The notes below the pieces were generated by a model that was not told where the DNA came from, did not search any database, and worked only from the letters and a program-made list of their open reading frames with translations. Source: Saccoglossus kowalevskii (lineage: Eukaryota > Hemichordata > Enteropneusta > Harrimaniidae). Taken from it: a stretch of DNA of 38,428 nt. Below are positions 10,256 through 20,800 of this stretch, one piece after another; the stretch's first letter is position 1, and each line of letters opens with the position of its first letter. The stretch is from positions 358,077-396,504 of the forward strand of contig NW_003129359.1 in NCBI RefSeq assembly GCF_000003605.2. The letters are read 5' to 3'. The translations under genes and the position numbers were made by a program.

Positions 10256-10840
10256 CTTGATGGTACAGAAGCTATAGCAGATGATATTCTGTGTTTTGGT
10301 TGTGGGGAAACCATGGATGAAGCACTATAAGACCATGACAAGAATTTGATACAATTTCTTGAGCGAGCACGATAAGTAAATCTGAATTTGAATAAGAAGA
10401 AATTCAGGCTTGGAAGAGAACAAGTTAAATATATGGGACAACTTGTTACGGGTGAAGGGTTGAAACCTGATCCACAATAGTTGCTGTCATTGTTAACATG
10501 TCCACACCGACTGTCAAGAAAGCAGGTCAGCGCACGCTGGGTTGTGTTAATTATCTATCAAGATTTTTACCAAAGCTGTCAGAGATATGTGAACCGCTTT
10601 GTAAGGTGATAGAGAACAGTGTTTAGTTTGTCTGGGAAAGTCAACAAGTGCATTTTCTGACATAAAGAAACTCATTAGTTCTGCTCCAGTAATCAAGTAT
10701 TATGATGTGAACAGAGAGGTCACAATACAGTGTGGTGCGTCCCAATCAGGATTAGGAGCCACTCTAATGTAAAATGGGCAGCCAGTTGCATTTGCCTCCA
10801 AAGCATTGAACGAAACAAATTGTTGTTTGGTAATGACCAT
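10256..10840 (+). pseudogene. Ty3/gypsy pol fragment (RT to RNase H), multiply broken
   Basis: Translation shows the RT catalytic box as Ala-Asp-Asp-Ile-Leu, then Asn-Leu-Asn-Lys-Lys-Lys and Tyr-Met-Gly-Gln-Leu. Next come Gly-Leu-Lys-Pro-Asp-Pro, a Val-Asn-Tyr-Leu block followed by Phe-Leu-Pro-Lys-Leu-Ser, and Ser-Ala-Pro-Val-Ile-Lys-Tyr-Tyr. It ends in the RNase H start, Gln-Pro-Val-Ala-Phe-Ala-Ser. It has several stops (TAA, TAG) and at least two frame changes. The first RNase H catalytic Asp, expected after Gln-Cys, reads GGT (Gly) at 10734-10736. It stops after about 190 codons. It is a dead copy. Confidence 0.8.
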
Positions 10841-10845
10841 CTACC

Positions 10846-12174
10846 TTTGTTAATGATGATGTTAATGATGGGCTCTTCTTAAATTCTTCCTGGAGTGCTA
10901 GTTCTGGTGTTTACAATCACAAACTGATTGACTGACTTTTGAGACTCGGTTAAATTTGTAGCAATTTCACGTTTTGCAGTGCGTTTTCTCTTTTCAAAAG
11001 TTTGGGACGTCATCGTTTCTTTACTGTACGATATTCAAGACACTGGCAACACTAACTGCTTTTGAATTTTTCTCTATAGTGTGCTTTCCGATAGCTTTTC
11101 CAATAGTTGTTTGTAAAATCTTCACATGTATCCAAATGATAGAATGTGATGTGATATAAGCTGGTTAATGACTAGTTGAGTTAGTGCACGTGTAGCGCCC
11201 TCATCTACTTGTAGCCAGACAACACACATAGACCAGAACCAGTATTCCGCATTTGAAGTGGACAAGGGGGGAGCATAACAAAATAAACCACAGATCCAAA
11301 ATGTACTGTTTGAACTCAAGATCCGACATGGACAATATTTCAGTACAGCAACTTTAAAACACTAATTAACCCAGGAAAAACGAAACAGGAGCGGCGGGGA
11401 ACTAAGCCAAGGAGAAAGTGATTTTTAATTCGCTAATAAATGATCTGTCTTGGTTACTTGTCAATGTTTACCACACAACTGAAGGCAATCGATCAGGGTT
11501 TCAACGCCACCCTCGTGGTTTGTAAGTGCGTGACGCTTTCCAATAATGGAAATAAGTTGGTATCATAAGATTCAGGACTCGCTCAGACTCACAGCGGTGA
11601 CGCAGATGATTAATTACCCCTTTCTGCCACAAGTGTTCAGTAAAAATCAATATAGTAACTCGCCTGAGTTAAGTTTCTTTCGGCTCACTGTAACCAAGTT
11701 CAGTTTTTCCAGCCATCTTTTTCTATTTTTAGTGCGTTCTTTCCACCACTTCGAAAACTCGCCGCTCCAGCTCAATTAGCATAAAAATCTATAAGTCTAG
11801 GCAGACATCCCACTTAATATGTAAAGGAAATAGCAAGCCTATGTCCCAAAACATAGGCATCCAGGACTGAACACCCGTAAGTAATTATCGAACAGTCAAT
11901 AATTTGCAAATGAACTCTAATAGTATGATGCCATGACTTAACTGGATGAACAACACAAACAGACACTTCTGGGAGCAGATAATACGACTGGTTAGGCTGC
12001 GCTGTAGAAAACAGAAATCAGGGATCCTGAAAATTTGAATACGAATTAATGAAATCCAAATTCGACAAACCAAAGTTCCTTATCAGACCCGTAGTTTGGT
12101 GGTGGTTCAGTCAAACGTGGATTAGTACATACTAAAACTAACAGTAATAATAAAATCAATTACCGTAGTTTAAA
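10846..12174. other. Non-coding stretch, nothing recognised
   Basis: Open frames at 11122-11319 (minus) and 11546-11779 (plus) carry no motif I recognise. A short GTTAATGAT repeat lies at about 10849-10868, just after the gypsy remnant. Confidence 0.35.
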
Positions 12175-12292
12175 TTGATTGGCTGGCACTGAGCTGAAAG
12201 GCTAAGCAACAGCCAATCAAAAAAGTTGATATAAAAGGTCAAGCTTTTATTCGGCGATAAAAGCTTGACCATTTATATCAACTTTTTTGATT
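12175..12292. repeat. Long palindrome (35-bp arms) with a nested second inverted repeat
   Basis: Arms 12215-12249 and 12258-12292 are reverse complements with one mismatch around an 8-base centre (TTCGGCGA). A second 11-base inverted repeat (12175-12185 with 12210-12220, TTGATTGGCTG / CAGCCAATCAA) uses the left edge of the big arm, so two folds compete. No coding potential. It may be a short MITE, a foldback insertion or a structured RNA. Confidence 0.75.
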
Positions 12293-13662
12293 CCACTCTT
12301 CACAAACAAATAGACATAAAAAACACTGCCACCAACGTCAAATTAAACAATAATTAGACTTTTCACCACAACATTCTACTGCTATTTAATTACAGTAAGC
12401 ATTAATCCTTCATGGAATTTACTATCCTCCTACCATTCATTAAGTTATAAAATCTACATATCTTGCACGTTTTCCTAAATAAAACAATACAATTAAGTTT
12501 AAACCACATTCAATAGAGGATATTCCGCGAGATCTCGCGTAATACCTGAAAGGCGCTAATCAAACGTCTATTGCAAAAATGTTGGCTGCCCTGTGTGATA
12601 TCGGCATGCATCAAGTGCTACAATGAAATCAATCGACAAATTATGACTAACTTGTCTATTTTGGGGCATGTGACCTAATAATATGCATAACTATAACTAT
12701 AATTGTGATGTTGAAATAAACTGTCGACACTCTCGATATGGTTTTCGATAAATGTATTAACAATTTACTAACAATTCCGGAAAAAAAAGATTACAATTAT
12801 GCATTGGCACATCAAATAAATAGCCGATATCAAGTAAAGTATTGGATTCGGTATACATGTTAATTTGACTTGCTGTAGAGTTTTTACATATGTGTAATAT
12901 AATCCACATATATGACTGTTGCAATGTGAACATTCAAAATTAATACTGAGCAATGTGGACTATAAATGTAATGTCATTGAATTGTGTTTTACGATTATAT
13001 ACAAAATAGACAATTTAATTACATGGATGTTTATTGTATTCATTATTTCACAATGCCAATAAACTTGTGATTTTGTATAAAACTATTCTATCACAGTCAC
13101 TATAGAAACTACTTGCTATAGTAGTAATGCTGTATTTTGTTCATAGTTTAGAAACTTGAGCATCGTGCATAGTACTGTAACATGTTTTGATGGACTCGGA
13201 GTGGAAATCAAACAATACGTTTTCACAAACATCGCCACCTAGAGGCGAATCTGAAACCATGTGGCGCTTTCTCGAAAATAACTAACTCAGTAACTAATGC
13301 TGTATGTGACACGTGACCCAAATATTGAATTCTTTGACGATAACTAGGTAGATTGATGTCTAACGGGGAGAACTACAGAATATTCATTCAGCGCGACATG
13401 TAAATTGGCCTCATATTTGATAATATGATAATAGTAAAAAAATGCCGAATAGTTGCCAGTAACTGACATAAAAAACATATCTTTTATAAGTAATCGTCAA
13501 AACGCACTGTTTTGCGAACTCAATATGATCATATTTTCCAATGAACCCCATCTTCGCCAGCCAAGATTCATTTATTTGTCTATCGCCACACTAGTATATC
13601 TTGACGGAATTCCCACAGACAATAAACCTGTATTTTCTTTCAAACATAACGGCGTGTGCTCT
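12293..13662. other. Non-coding stretch, nothing recognised
   Basis: AT-rich sequence with no exon-like frame or repeat that I could identify. The frame at 13453-13680 has no motif. Confidence 0.35.
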
Positions 13663-13719
13663 GATGCGTTTCCATGGTGAATGGATCGCGATGAGAAGTG
13701 TTGTGAGGCGTTTCCATGG
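13663..13719 (+). repeat. Short direct repeat, GCGTTTCCATGG
   Basis: GATGCGTTTCCATGG at 13663 and GAGGCGTTTCCATGG at 13705 lie 42 bases apart. Each is followed by a related CG-rich tract. It looks like a diverged tandem duplication. Confidence 0.5.
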
Positions 13720-13761
13720 GAATCGAACGCGAAGTCGCGCGTTTTCGTCAGTTAAGCTAAC
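13718..13761 (-). repeat. tRNA-like A and B box pair, probable SINE remnant
   Basis: On the minus strand, TAGCTTAACTG (A-box-like, plus coordinates 13749-13759) is followed by GTTCGATTCCC (B-box-like, 13718-13728). The gap of 20 bases is about 12 shorter than in a tRNA, and the T-arm does not pair. It is therefore not a working tRNA gene. A tRNA-derived SINE head is the simplest reading. Confidence 0.25.
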
Positions 13762-13769
13762 ACGTTATA

Positions 13770-14782
13770 TAAGACGACTAAATCTATTGGTTCAAATCTG
13801 AAATTGTTGCGGGATGTTGTTACAAGAACGTTGATTGATGGATCTAGTTTTTATGGTGCGCCAAATCAAATCATTCAATTTATAATTAAAGGGCGGTGGT
13901 AGTCGTGCCTCGCGTGTGAGAGATATTGATCTCATATAAACAAGGATGTTGACTTTGACTATTGCGCAGTACAAACTGAGAAACTACCAATCATTAATTC
14001 GGTAATTTCTTTGGTAATTGGAAGGTATCGAAGAAGTCACCGGATATAATTTGTGCAGGTCACGCCCAGTTCAAAACTTTTACTTGTGATTTCCATTAGT
14101 AGAGCAGATTGAATTCGGAAAATCAGTGTTTATCAACACAAATATCGCACATGCGCGGCGAGACGACCATTGCCCTTTAACTGAAGTGAATTACATCTTT
14201 TTCCAACACGACCACACACGGGTTCGTAGGAACGACCATGAATTGTTGGCTTCAGCGAAACCGTGCGTATCGGACGATGGATGAACTCGTACATGATTCT
14301 ACTGAGTATTGAGCGTCAAATAAAAATATAATATGCGCCCATTCAGAGATACCTCATCATATGTCAAATAATATATTGAAATGACGGGATCTCGAAGAGA
14401 ATGCACTTAACTACGTACTCGCTGAAAACAATCTGCAAGGGCATAGTAATAAAACTATGGCTGTATAAATGATCATTTTGTAGAGGAAATCGTATAATCA
14501 TGATATTGTAATATACATTTACAGAATACCAGCTAGATCAGTTCAGAAAAAAACACTGTAGAAGCCTTTTTGAGCACACCTGAAAATTATCGTTCTAAAA
14601 TTTCATACAACGATTTTTAAAATTTACGTGGAATTATGCTTTCTCGCAGAGACAGTTCAAACATGGAACTACTATATTTTTTTCTCTAGGATCTATGAGT
14701 CAATGAACGGAGAGTCTGCTTCCAAAAATATAATTCCCATGAGGCGAAGCGTGATTGAAACAGCGGGGAATTGATTACACAC
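13770..14782. other. Non-coding stretch, possible intron of the minus-strand candidate gene
   Basis: No clear exon. On the minus strand an acceptor-like TTTTCAG (about 14580-14586) opens a short frame that could continue the candidate gene at 14783-15071, but it stops within about 20-45 bases depending on phase. Confidence 0.25.
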
Positions 14783-15071
14783 CTGGCTGAAAACGTATAT
14801 TTTTGTTGTATACAGGGAATACAGGATGTAACTTGGTATGCGTGTTTCGTGCGAGGAGGGTGTAATCTCTGGGGCGCTGCGGTATGGCGCGACTGTTAAA
14901 CAACAGACAATAAAACTAATCTGCTGGATTACAACATACAAAGATAAAACCGGAAATTAGATTGACTACATTTTGCGGACCATAACGTAATGCTATTGGG
15001 AACGTTACTTACCTGGAGGTCGTGGTTTTACTTACCTGGAGGTCGTGGTCGTGAGCCCAAATTGCCGCCAT
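14783..15071 (-). CDS. Candidate start of an unknown gene: exon 15036-15071, exon 14783-14892
   Basis: On the minus strand an ATG lies in AAGATGGCGGC, a YY1-type motif often found at start codons. It opens 12 codons that end CTCCAG|GTAAGT, a perfect donor. A second perfect CTCCAG|GTAAGT lies 23 bases on (exon end 15013), made by a tandem duplication, so either can be used and they give different frames. A strong acceptor (TTGTTTAACAG) at 14893-14894 opens a 110-base exon that ends CAGCCAG|GTGTGT at 14783. That exon is open in all three frames, so I cannot choose the right one. No family is recognised and no confident third exon was found. It could also be a non-coding transcript. Confidence 0.35.
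15005..15049 (-). repeat. 23-bp tandem duplication carrying two splice donors
   Basis: A 22-base segment recurs exactly at 15005-15026 and 15028-15049. Read on the minus strand each copy ends in CTCCAGGTAAGTAA, so the 5' splice site itself is duplicated. Confidence 0.85.
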
Positions 15072-15076
15072 CTTTT
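15064..15076 (-). promoter_or_regulatory. YY1-like motif overlapping the candidate start codon
   Basis: Minus strand AAAAGATGGCGGC matches the YY1 consensus (AAnATGGCGGC). In animals this motif sits just downstream of many transcription starts, often with its ATG as the start codon. Confidence 0.35.
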
Positions 15077-15079
15077 CCA

Positions 15080-16126
15080 TTAGTACAATTTGTAAAAGAA
15101 AACATGACATCGTTACAATTTGAGATTAAGCAAATATATACAGGTTATTTAAATTAATTTAAAACAATTTGAATTAACTTAAACTAAAGGTGTTTGCTGT
15201 AAAAGAGTGGTTTATTTGAAAAAAAAGTCTACAGAAGGTTGGTTACATTTAGGTTCAGGTTAGTCAGGGAATCACATCTGATTAACTAATTTACACTCAA
15301 GTACATGAACTTAACTTCATGTATATAATTATGCATACGCCAACATGTGAGTAAATTTAGCTGCTATGTCTTTATTTCTGTCGTTCATTTCATATTACAT
15401 GTAACTGTGGCTGTAACATTTATTTCTGAATACTACATATTAGTGATGTCCATTCCATAATACACTAAATTACTTCCGGAAATATAACTGCTCGTGCAAA
15501 TCTGCGCTATCCCTGTAGACCCCTCTCCCCTGACAATGAAGCACGTTTTCTTGAATCACGTTTTCTTGTAATCTGATTATATTGCCCATCCTGACGGCAG
15601 CATATATGATTATAAAATCACTGCGACATATGAAAATAATCAAAAGATTTAATTAGGTAAGAAATTGACTACAATATTTATTATTGGAACTCCAAAAAGA
15701 AGCTGCATTTTTCGAGTTGTGTAGTTACTACACTGGATCTCGGTGCAGATCGAAACATCTAGATAAACGGCAGGTGGCGTGAATGTAATATATTCTTGAG
15801 CATTTATATGTCACTCATCTGCACTCAAATCCGACGAAAATGAAAACTGCGTTTAATTTCTGGAAAATAAATATATTTCGGCAATGTGCCCGACCCTATA
15901 AAGCTTTTAATAAATTCCATTATAACCAAAACACGTGCAGAGGATGCAATTCATATAATAAGTACGTATACTCTTTCCCTTTATATTCAACGGTGTAACG
16001 TAAATATTACTCGAAGTAAATACTATATATTTATTGGATACTATCTACAATTATAAAAAAATATCATAATTAATGATATTTTAAAGATCTCTGTGCTGAC
16101 AATATGGTGCGGACGTGTTCGTAGCT
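15080..16126. other. Intergenic stretch between candidate gene and GPCR
   Basis: No exon or RNA gene was seen. It should include the 3' flank of the GPCR gene at its right end. Confidence 0.4.
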
Positions 16127-16132
16127 TTTATT
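16127..16132 (-). terminator. Poly(A) signal AATAAA for the GPCR gene
   Basis: Minus-strand AATAAA lies 14 bases after the stop codon. That is unusually close; a second AATAAA at 16030-16035 would give a more typical 3' UTR. Confidence 0.35.
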
Positions 16133-16145
16133 TCACGTGCCATTA

Positions 16146-17667
16146 TTATAGTGTCGCAACCGGCGAAGAAGGTGTGGTGTTTGTGACGACATTTGAATTT
16201 GAACTGGAATTCCTAAGCTTCGGTGCCTGACAGTCCTTCACTACGCGTAGCGATATGGTGTTCATGGGTTGCCGGAGACTTGCGTTGTAGTTGGTAAGGT
16301 TAATGAGCGCTGCTTCCGGATCGGAACCGCCGGGTTGGGTACCCACACGAAACTTTCGACCACACGAATGCACTGGGCTACACGCCCGCTTGAAGTGTTT
16401 GCGAAAATTATCGCTTAGAAACGAGTACAAAAGCGGGTTCAAGCAGCTGTTGGAATATGCTAGAACTTTAGCAAATTGTCCGAAAATCGAGAAGCCATCT
16501 GTGTAAATACTATTGTAGCTGTTTATCCAAATGGAGAGAAGCTGAAAAATGTGGAACGGCAACCAGCATAACGCAAATACAACGACCACAGCGAGTACTA
16601 GACGGGCAATTTTCCTTCTCGTCTGCACGGTTCTCAACTGTGCGTCATCAGAACCCATAGTCGGGGAAACGGACACCCACAAGCGCCTAGCCATCAAGGC
16701 GTACGCGAATGCCACTGTGACTAGTGGCAAGCAGTAGAATATGACAAATCCACAAGTGATAAACTGCTTTCGTCCTTCCACTGACCACCATTCTAAACAG
16801 GTGTATTGATAGGTACCATAGCGAAGAATCATCACACTGTCACCAACCTTGATGGCATGAGAAGATCCGATCAGACACACGATCCATATGACCACCAATG
16901 TGAGCAAAGTACGCTGCAGAGTTCTAAAATAAAATGAATGAATGTTATATTAGTATTACTAAATTACTGAGTCATGGCGAACGACATAAAATCAAAGTTC
17001 ATTTCTGTAAGGACACACTACAGGTAAGTGAGATATCAATCAAATTACGTGATGTTCCGTACTTGTTGATCGAACCAAAATTTATTTCCGACCATTCATC
17101 ATATTGACCAAGACTAACGCGACTTTGCTACAAATAATCTTTAATTCAGATATACATTCGCGATAGTCCACCATTTAATAAAGGTTATTTACTAATTAGA
17201 CGGAAATTCTAACCATAGGTGTACGTTACTTACCTATGAATACGGGACCGCATTGGATGTACTACCGCGTAGTAACGATCGACAGACATCACAGTCAACG
17301 TTATAACACTCACTTCGTAACACACGTACGTCAGATAAATAGTTAATTTGCAACAGAAATCTCCGAATAACCACTCAGAGTGTAGATACAGCGAGGCAGA
17401 GAAGGGAACACTGAATACGAGGAACACCAGGTCCGCCAGGGCTAAGTTCAAAAGAAACAGATTGGTGACGGTCTTCATGGCGCCGTTCTTCAAGATGACG
17501 TACAAGACAAGAGAATTGCCGACCACGCCAACGAGAAAGATAATAGTGAAGAAAAACGGTACAATGATATATTTCTGTCGGAATGACTTAAAGTTGTAGT
17601 CACCATAATCGAAAGAATTATTCCAAGAGTAATAATATGAAGAGTAATAAGAACTGTCGTACTCCAT
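16146..17667 (-). CDS. Class A (rhodopsin-like) neuropeptide GPCR, two exons (17234-17667, 16146-16923)
   Basis: Joining the exons (donor CATAG|GTAAGT, acceptor TTTTATTTTAG) gives 403 residues with seven membrane segments. The N-terminus has eight Tyr in 24 residues with Asp/Glu among them, and a sequon at Asn16. Seen: Asn51 (TM1), Asp79 (TM2), Trp99 and Cys106 paired with Cys187, Asp130-Arg131-Tyr132, Cys264-Trp265-Leu-Pro267 (TM6), and Asn307-Pro308-x-x-Tyr311 (TM7). Cys326 and Cys332 may be palmitoylated. The tail is Ser/Asn/Thr-rich. Peptide receptors of this type signal through G proteins at the cell surface. The TM3, TM6 and TM7 motifs and the phase-2 intron just after the DRY motif recall galanin, allatostatin-A and kisspeptin receptors. 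I cannot fix the ligand, so no symbol is given. The ATG was chosen as the only upstream start giving a normal N-terminus. All key residues are intact. Confidence 0.95.
16974..17023 (+). CDS. Candidate short first exon, antisense inside the GPCR intron
   Basis: An ATG (G at -3, G at +4) opens 16 codons that end exactly at ACTACAG|GTAAGTG, a perfect donor on the plus strand, inside the intron of the minus-strand GPCR. A usable acceptor (TTTAATTCAG, ending near 17149) follows, but the next exon would overlap or neighbour the GPCR exon and I could not define it. It may be an antisense transcript or chance. Confidence 0.2.
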
Positions 17668-17799
17668 GGTTGAAATTTGACGTTATTGCTCGATTTACGA
17701 ATGTCTTGATAGATCAATAAAAACAATCCGCTCGCTGTTGTTTTCGGCGTCTAGTTCGAGATGAAGTCCCAAATAATATAGCTAGCTGTGTTCATATAC

Positions 17800-17813
17800 T
17801 GTTGTTAACAACA
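17800..17813. promoter_or_regulatory. Perfect 14-base palindrome upstream of the GPCR
   Basis: TGTTGTTAACAACA lies 133 bases upstream of the GPCR start codon. It could bind a dimeric factor. No specific factor is assigned. Confidence 0.25.
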
Positions 17814-17877
17814 CTGACATGTACACCATATAGATGAAGTTGATATAAGGTTTCTCTATGTATTCAGCTCTTTATGC

Positions 17878-17885
17878 ATGCAAAT
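17878..17885 (+). promoter_or_regulatory. Octamer motif ATGCAAAT upstream of the GPCR
   Basis: A perfect POU-factor octamer lies 211 bases upstream of the GPCR start. A single 8-base match in AT-rich DNA can be chance. Confidence 0.2.
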
Positions 17886-17889
17886 TATA

Positions 17890-20800
17890 TGAGATTGCCG
17901 CCAACCAGTCGTGAGGAATGTAATTGTGATGTCTGTTGAAAGGAGCGGTGAGATTTGCAGAGACGCTTAATACTCTTCAAGATCTTCGATTACAGTTGTC
18001 CAGTATTTGAAAAACGTCGTTTAAAAACCACATATATTGATTCAAGTCAGTTGATAACGTGCTGTCGTCTTGTCGGCTCCATCACGTATTGTCTTTCCAT
18101 TTAACATTCATGCAAATTTGATTTTTTGACCTTTAAATAGTCAATGGCAATGATCTTGAATTTATCAAATTAAAAGATAGACAACGTGAAGTATAAAGTA
18201 TAGGCGGTTGACATTTACAAAATTGTAGATAAGCAAGGCTGTAAATCCGGGGTTGTTAGATCTTTCATACGCCACCAATGTGACAAAGTCAGTGTAAATA
18301 TTCTTTCTTGTAAAAACAGTGTTGCTTGAACTGGCAGAAACAGAGAATTCTGTCGGTTGCATCTGTAACAGAAATATAAAATTATTTAACAAGGCGGCGA
18401 AATTTCTAAAGTAACATGTAAATGGAACGAGATGAAATGATTTGAATAAAAAAAGAGAAATGCATCTGCCGGAAAATTACCCACTCAGACGTAAGTGACA
18501 GAGGCGCAAAATACACGACAAGTCTACTCCACCGAAAACGAGTCTGCATACACACAGCTCATTATAAGTAGCGTAATTAAAACAGATGTGCATGCAACGT
18601 GACGACTAAAGCAACCCCAGGTGCCTATTTACTATCTAATAACACACTCATCACGATGAAGGCATTTCGTCCTAATGCCTAAATTATCCCAATTATTTAC
18701 ATCATCTTCTTTAGTTTAATAAACATGCCTTTGGGAAAGTCTCCCTAATTCACCCGAGTCACATAATACTTAAATAATGACGTGGATAGTTTGACTAATA
18801 TTCGGCTTTGCGAAACATACAGCATCAAGTATTGATTTTTCAATTTAACGGTTTTAACGTATAGTGGCACTGTGAGGTTATCACCTGATATTATATGTTC
18901 GTAGAGCTAGTTGACACGAGTGACATTATGGGCTGTATTATCCTCGAATCAAAGTTGTGGAGATAAAAACATCTCATGATGTCACGAGTATAACTATAGG
19001 AACAAGTGATCATATCAGGTGGCAATATCGTGTAAGAAGACAAACGACGTAGAAATCATGATTTTACGAATCATATGATAGTTTATGCTATTCAGCGTGA
19101 TGACAGTGGACGCAACTTTGCAGTTGAGGCCGCCTTTGGTTTTCAAAATCGACATCAATATTGTTTTTTATAAAAATAAACATTCAGTCGTCATTAATAT
19201 AAGTTATTGTCATTGCAACATACAAGTAAGTTTTGTTATCCAGTATGTCATGCCGCGGCGATAAATACAGTACTGTCGCACGACTTAGTTTCCGGCGTAT
19301 TATTCGAGAACAACAGATAAGTTTCAGCGTTCGTATTGCCACGTTTAGAATGAAGCATTATTTAGTTAATTAGGTAATGATATGCACTATGACACCATTG
19401 GTTTGGTATTAGAAAATACGTCAAAATATGTTTGATGTTGTACACAATATTTATTCAATTAATAATTTGAATATATTAACTATGGTAGTTTCAGATGTTA
19501 ACTATAACGCATGTGTTATATAAAGCCTTGTGTATTTGTGACGTAATCTTAAATTATCTCCACCTTAACTTCTCCATGAACACCGTTGTCTTGTGGCGAT
19601 TTTCAGAGAATTGTGAAACGGCCACGGTCTGAATTGATCGTTACAAAATAACTGTATTTCTTAATAATAATAAATGATCCTGCAACTCTTTTTAATCCAC
19701 CTGGTATTCGTCTATTATGTAAGTAAGCCAAAACACTCAAAGATGTCTCGAAAATGCGCTCTTAAATTACGGACTGACATTCTGACATCATGGCTGACCG
19801 ATCCAAAATAAACCAAAATTTGAAATAATTCAAATTTGACCTGGGAGCCGATAGATACACATCGATAATCTTAACGAAGTGTCAAACTAAGTGTCTTACA
19901 AAATAACACTCGAAAGAAGTGTTATTCGAGAAGGTTCGGAAGCTCCGTACTCGTACTATGTACCATGATGTTGGAATAGAAGGTAATACAATCAAATAAA
20001 TCAACACATTGTAACTCACGATTGTAACGGATTGCATCGCTATATGTCGCTAAGTTACTGTAAGAGCAAATACCAATTATCCTCCATGCATGTGCGCATA
20101 ATAAGATATCCATACCAATGCTTTCTAATGAACTGAAGCTGCTTACCCTCATATCGATTGCCACTCTATGTGCATCGAGCGCTGTTATGTGTATACACCA
20201 TCGATAAACCCGGGTGAAGGCCACTCTAGAGGTGTTCCCTAAATAGATTTTATTGAATAAAATATATCGATCGCATTTTCCTTCAGTTGAAGTTACCTTA
20301 TAATTCCCCCCCCCACAATTTCAACTATACTATTAGATGACTAGTAAGTATACTAGCAATGGAATGAACATCATAGTATTATATCTAGTGCATAATTTAT
20401 CTAACGCAATATCTAATTATAGAATATATTGCACGTCGAGTTTTGTTACTTACGTCAATCAACAAATATCCAATCACAGTAAAACCAACTTTGTGTTGTA
20501 CAACTAGTTTACTGTGTCTGGCTGTCAGATTATACGAGATTAAAATCATAAGTTCAGTGATTATTATTTGATTGCGTTGCGATAATTATAATAAACATTA
20601 TCAGTATGTTCTGTCTGACACCCCTCATATTATATATATTGAAATTCCGTACTTATGCTAGATTGAAAAAGAATTATAGATCGGAAAAATACATGTATTT
20701 GGATCTCTAGGTCAGAAAGGTCACCTCTTGTACATATTCGGTTTGGTGTGTTCCAGTTGTTAATTCCAAGGTGAAGTGCTCAATTCTCGAGTATGTATAA

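Larger units (their letters stand above)
9987..10845 (+). mobile_element. Ty3/gypsy LTR retrotransposon remnant, internally deleted
   Basis: In order: a putative 5' LTR, a primer-binding site, about 50 bases of leader or gag start, then the later part of the RT and the start of RNase H. Most of gag, protease and the first part of RT are missing, as are the rest of RNase H, integrase and the 3' LTR. The RT is most like the Mag-type lineage common in invertebrates, by my reading. It starts within a few bases of the LINE tail. Confidence 0.7.

Noticed and set aside
17348-17599. Plus-strand open frames at 16291-16737 and 17348-17599
   Set aside because: They are antisense shadows of the GPCR exons, with no motifs of their own.
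18278-18361. Minus-strand segment after a strong acceptor (TTTCTGTTACAG) upstream of the GPCR
   Set aside because: The only donor (GTATGA) is weak, and the frame has no recognisable content. A 5' UTR exon of the GPCR remains possible but is unsupported.
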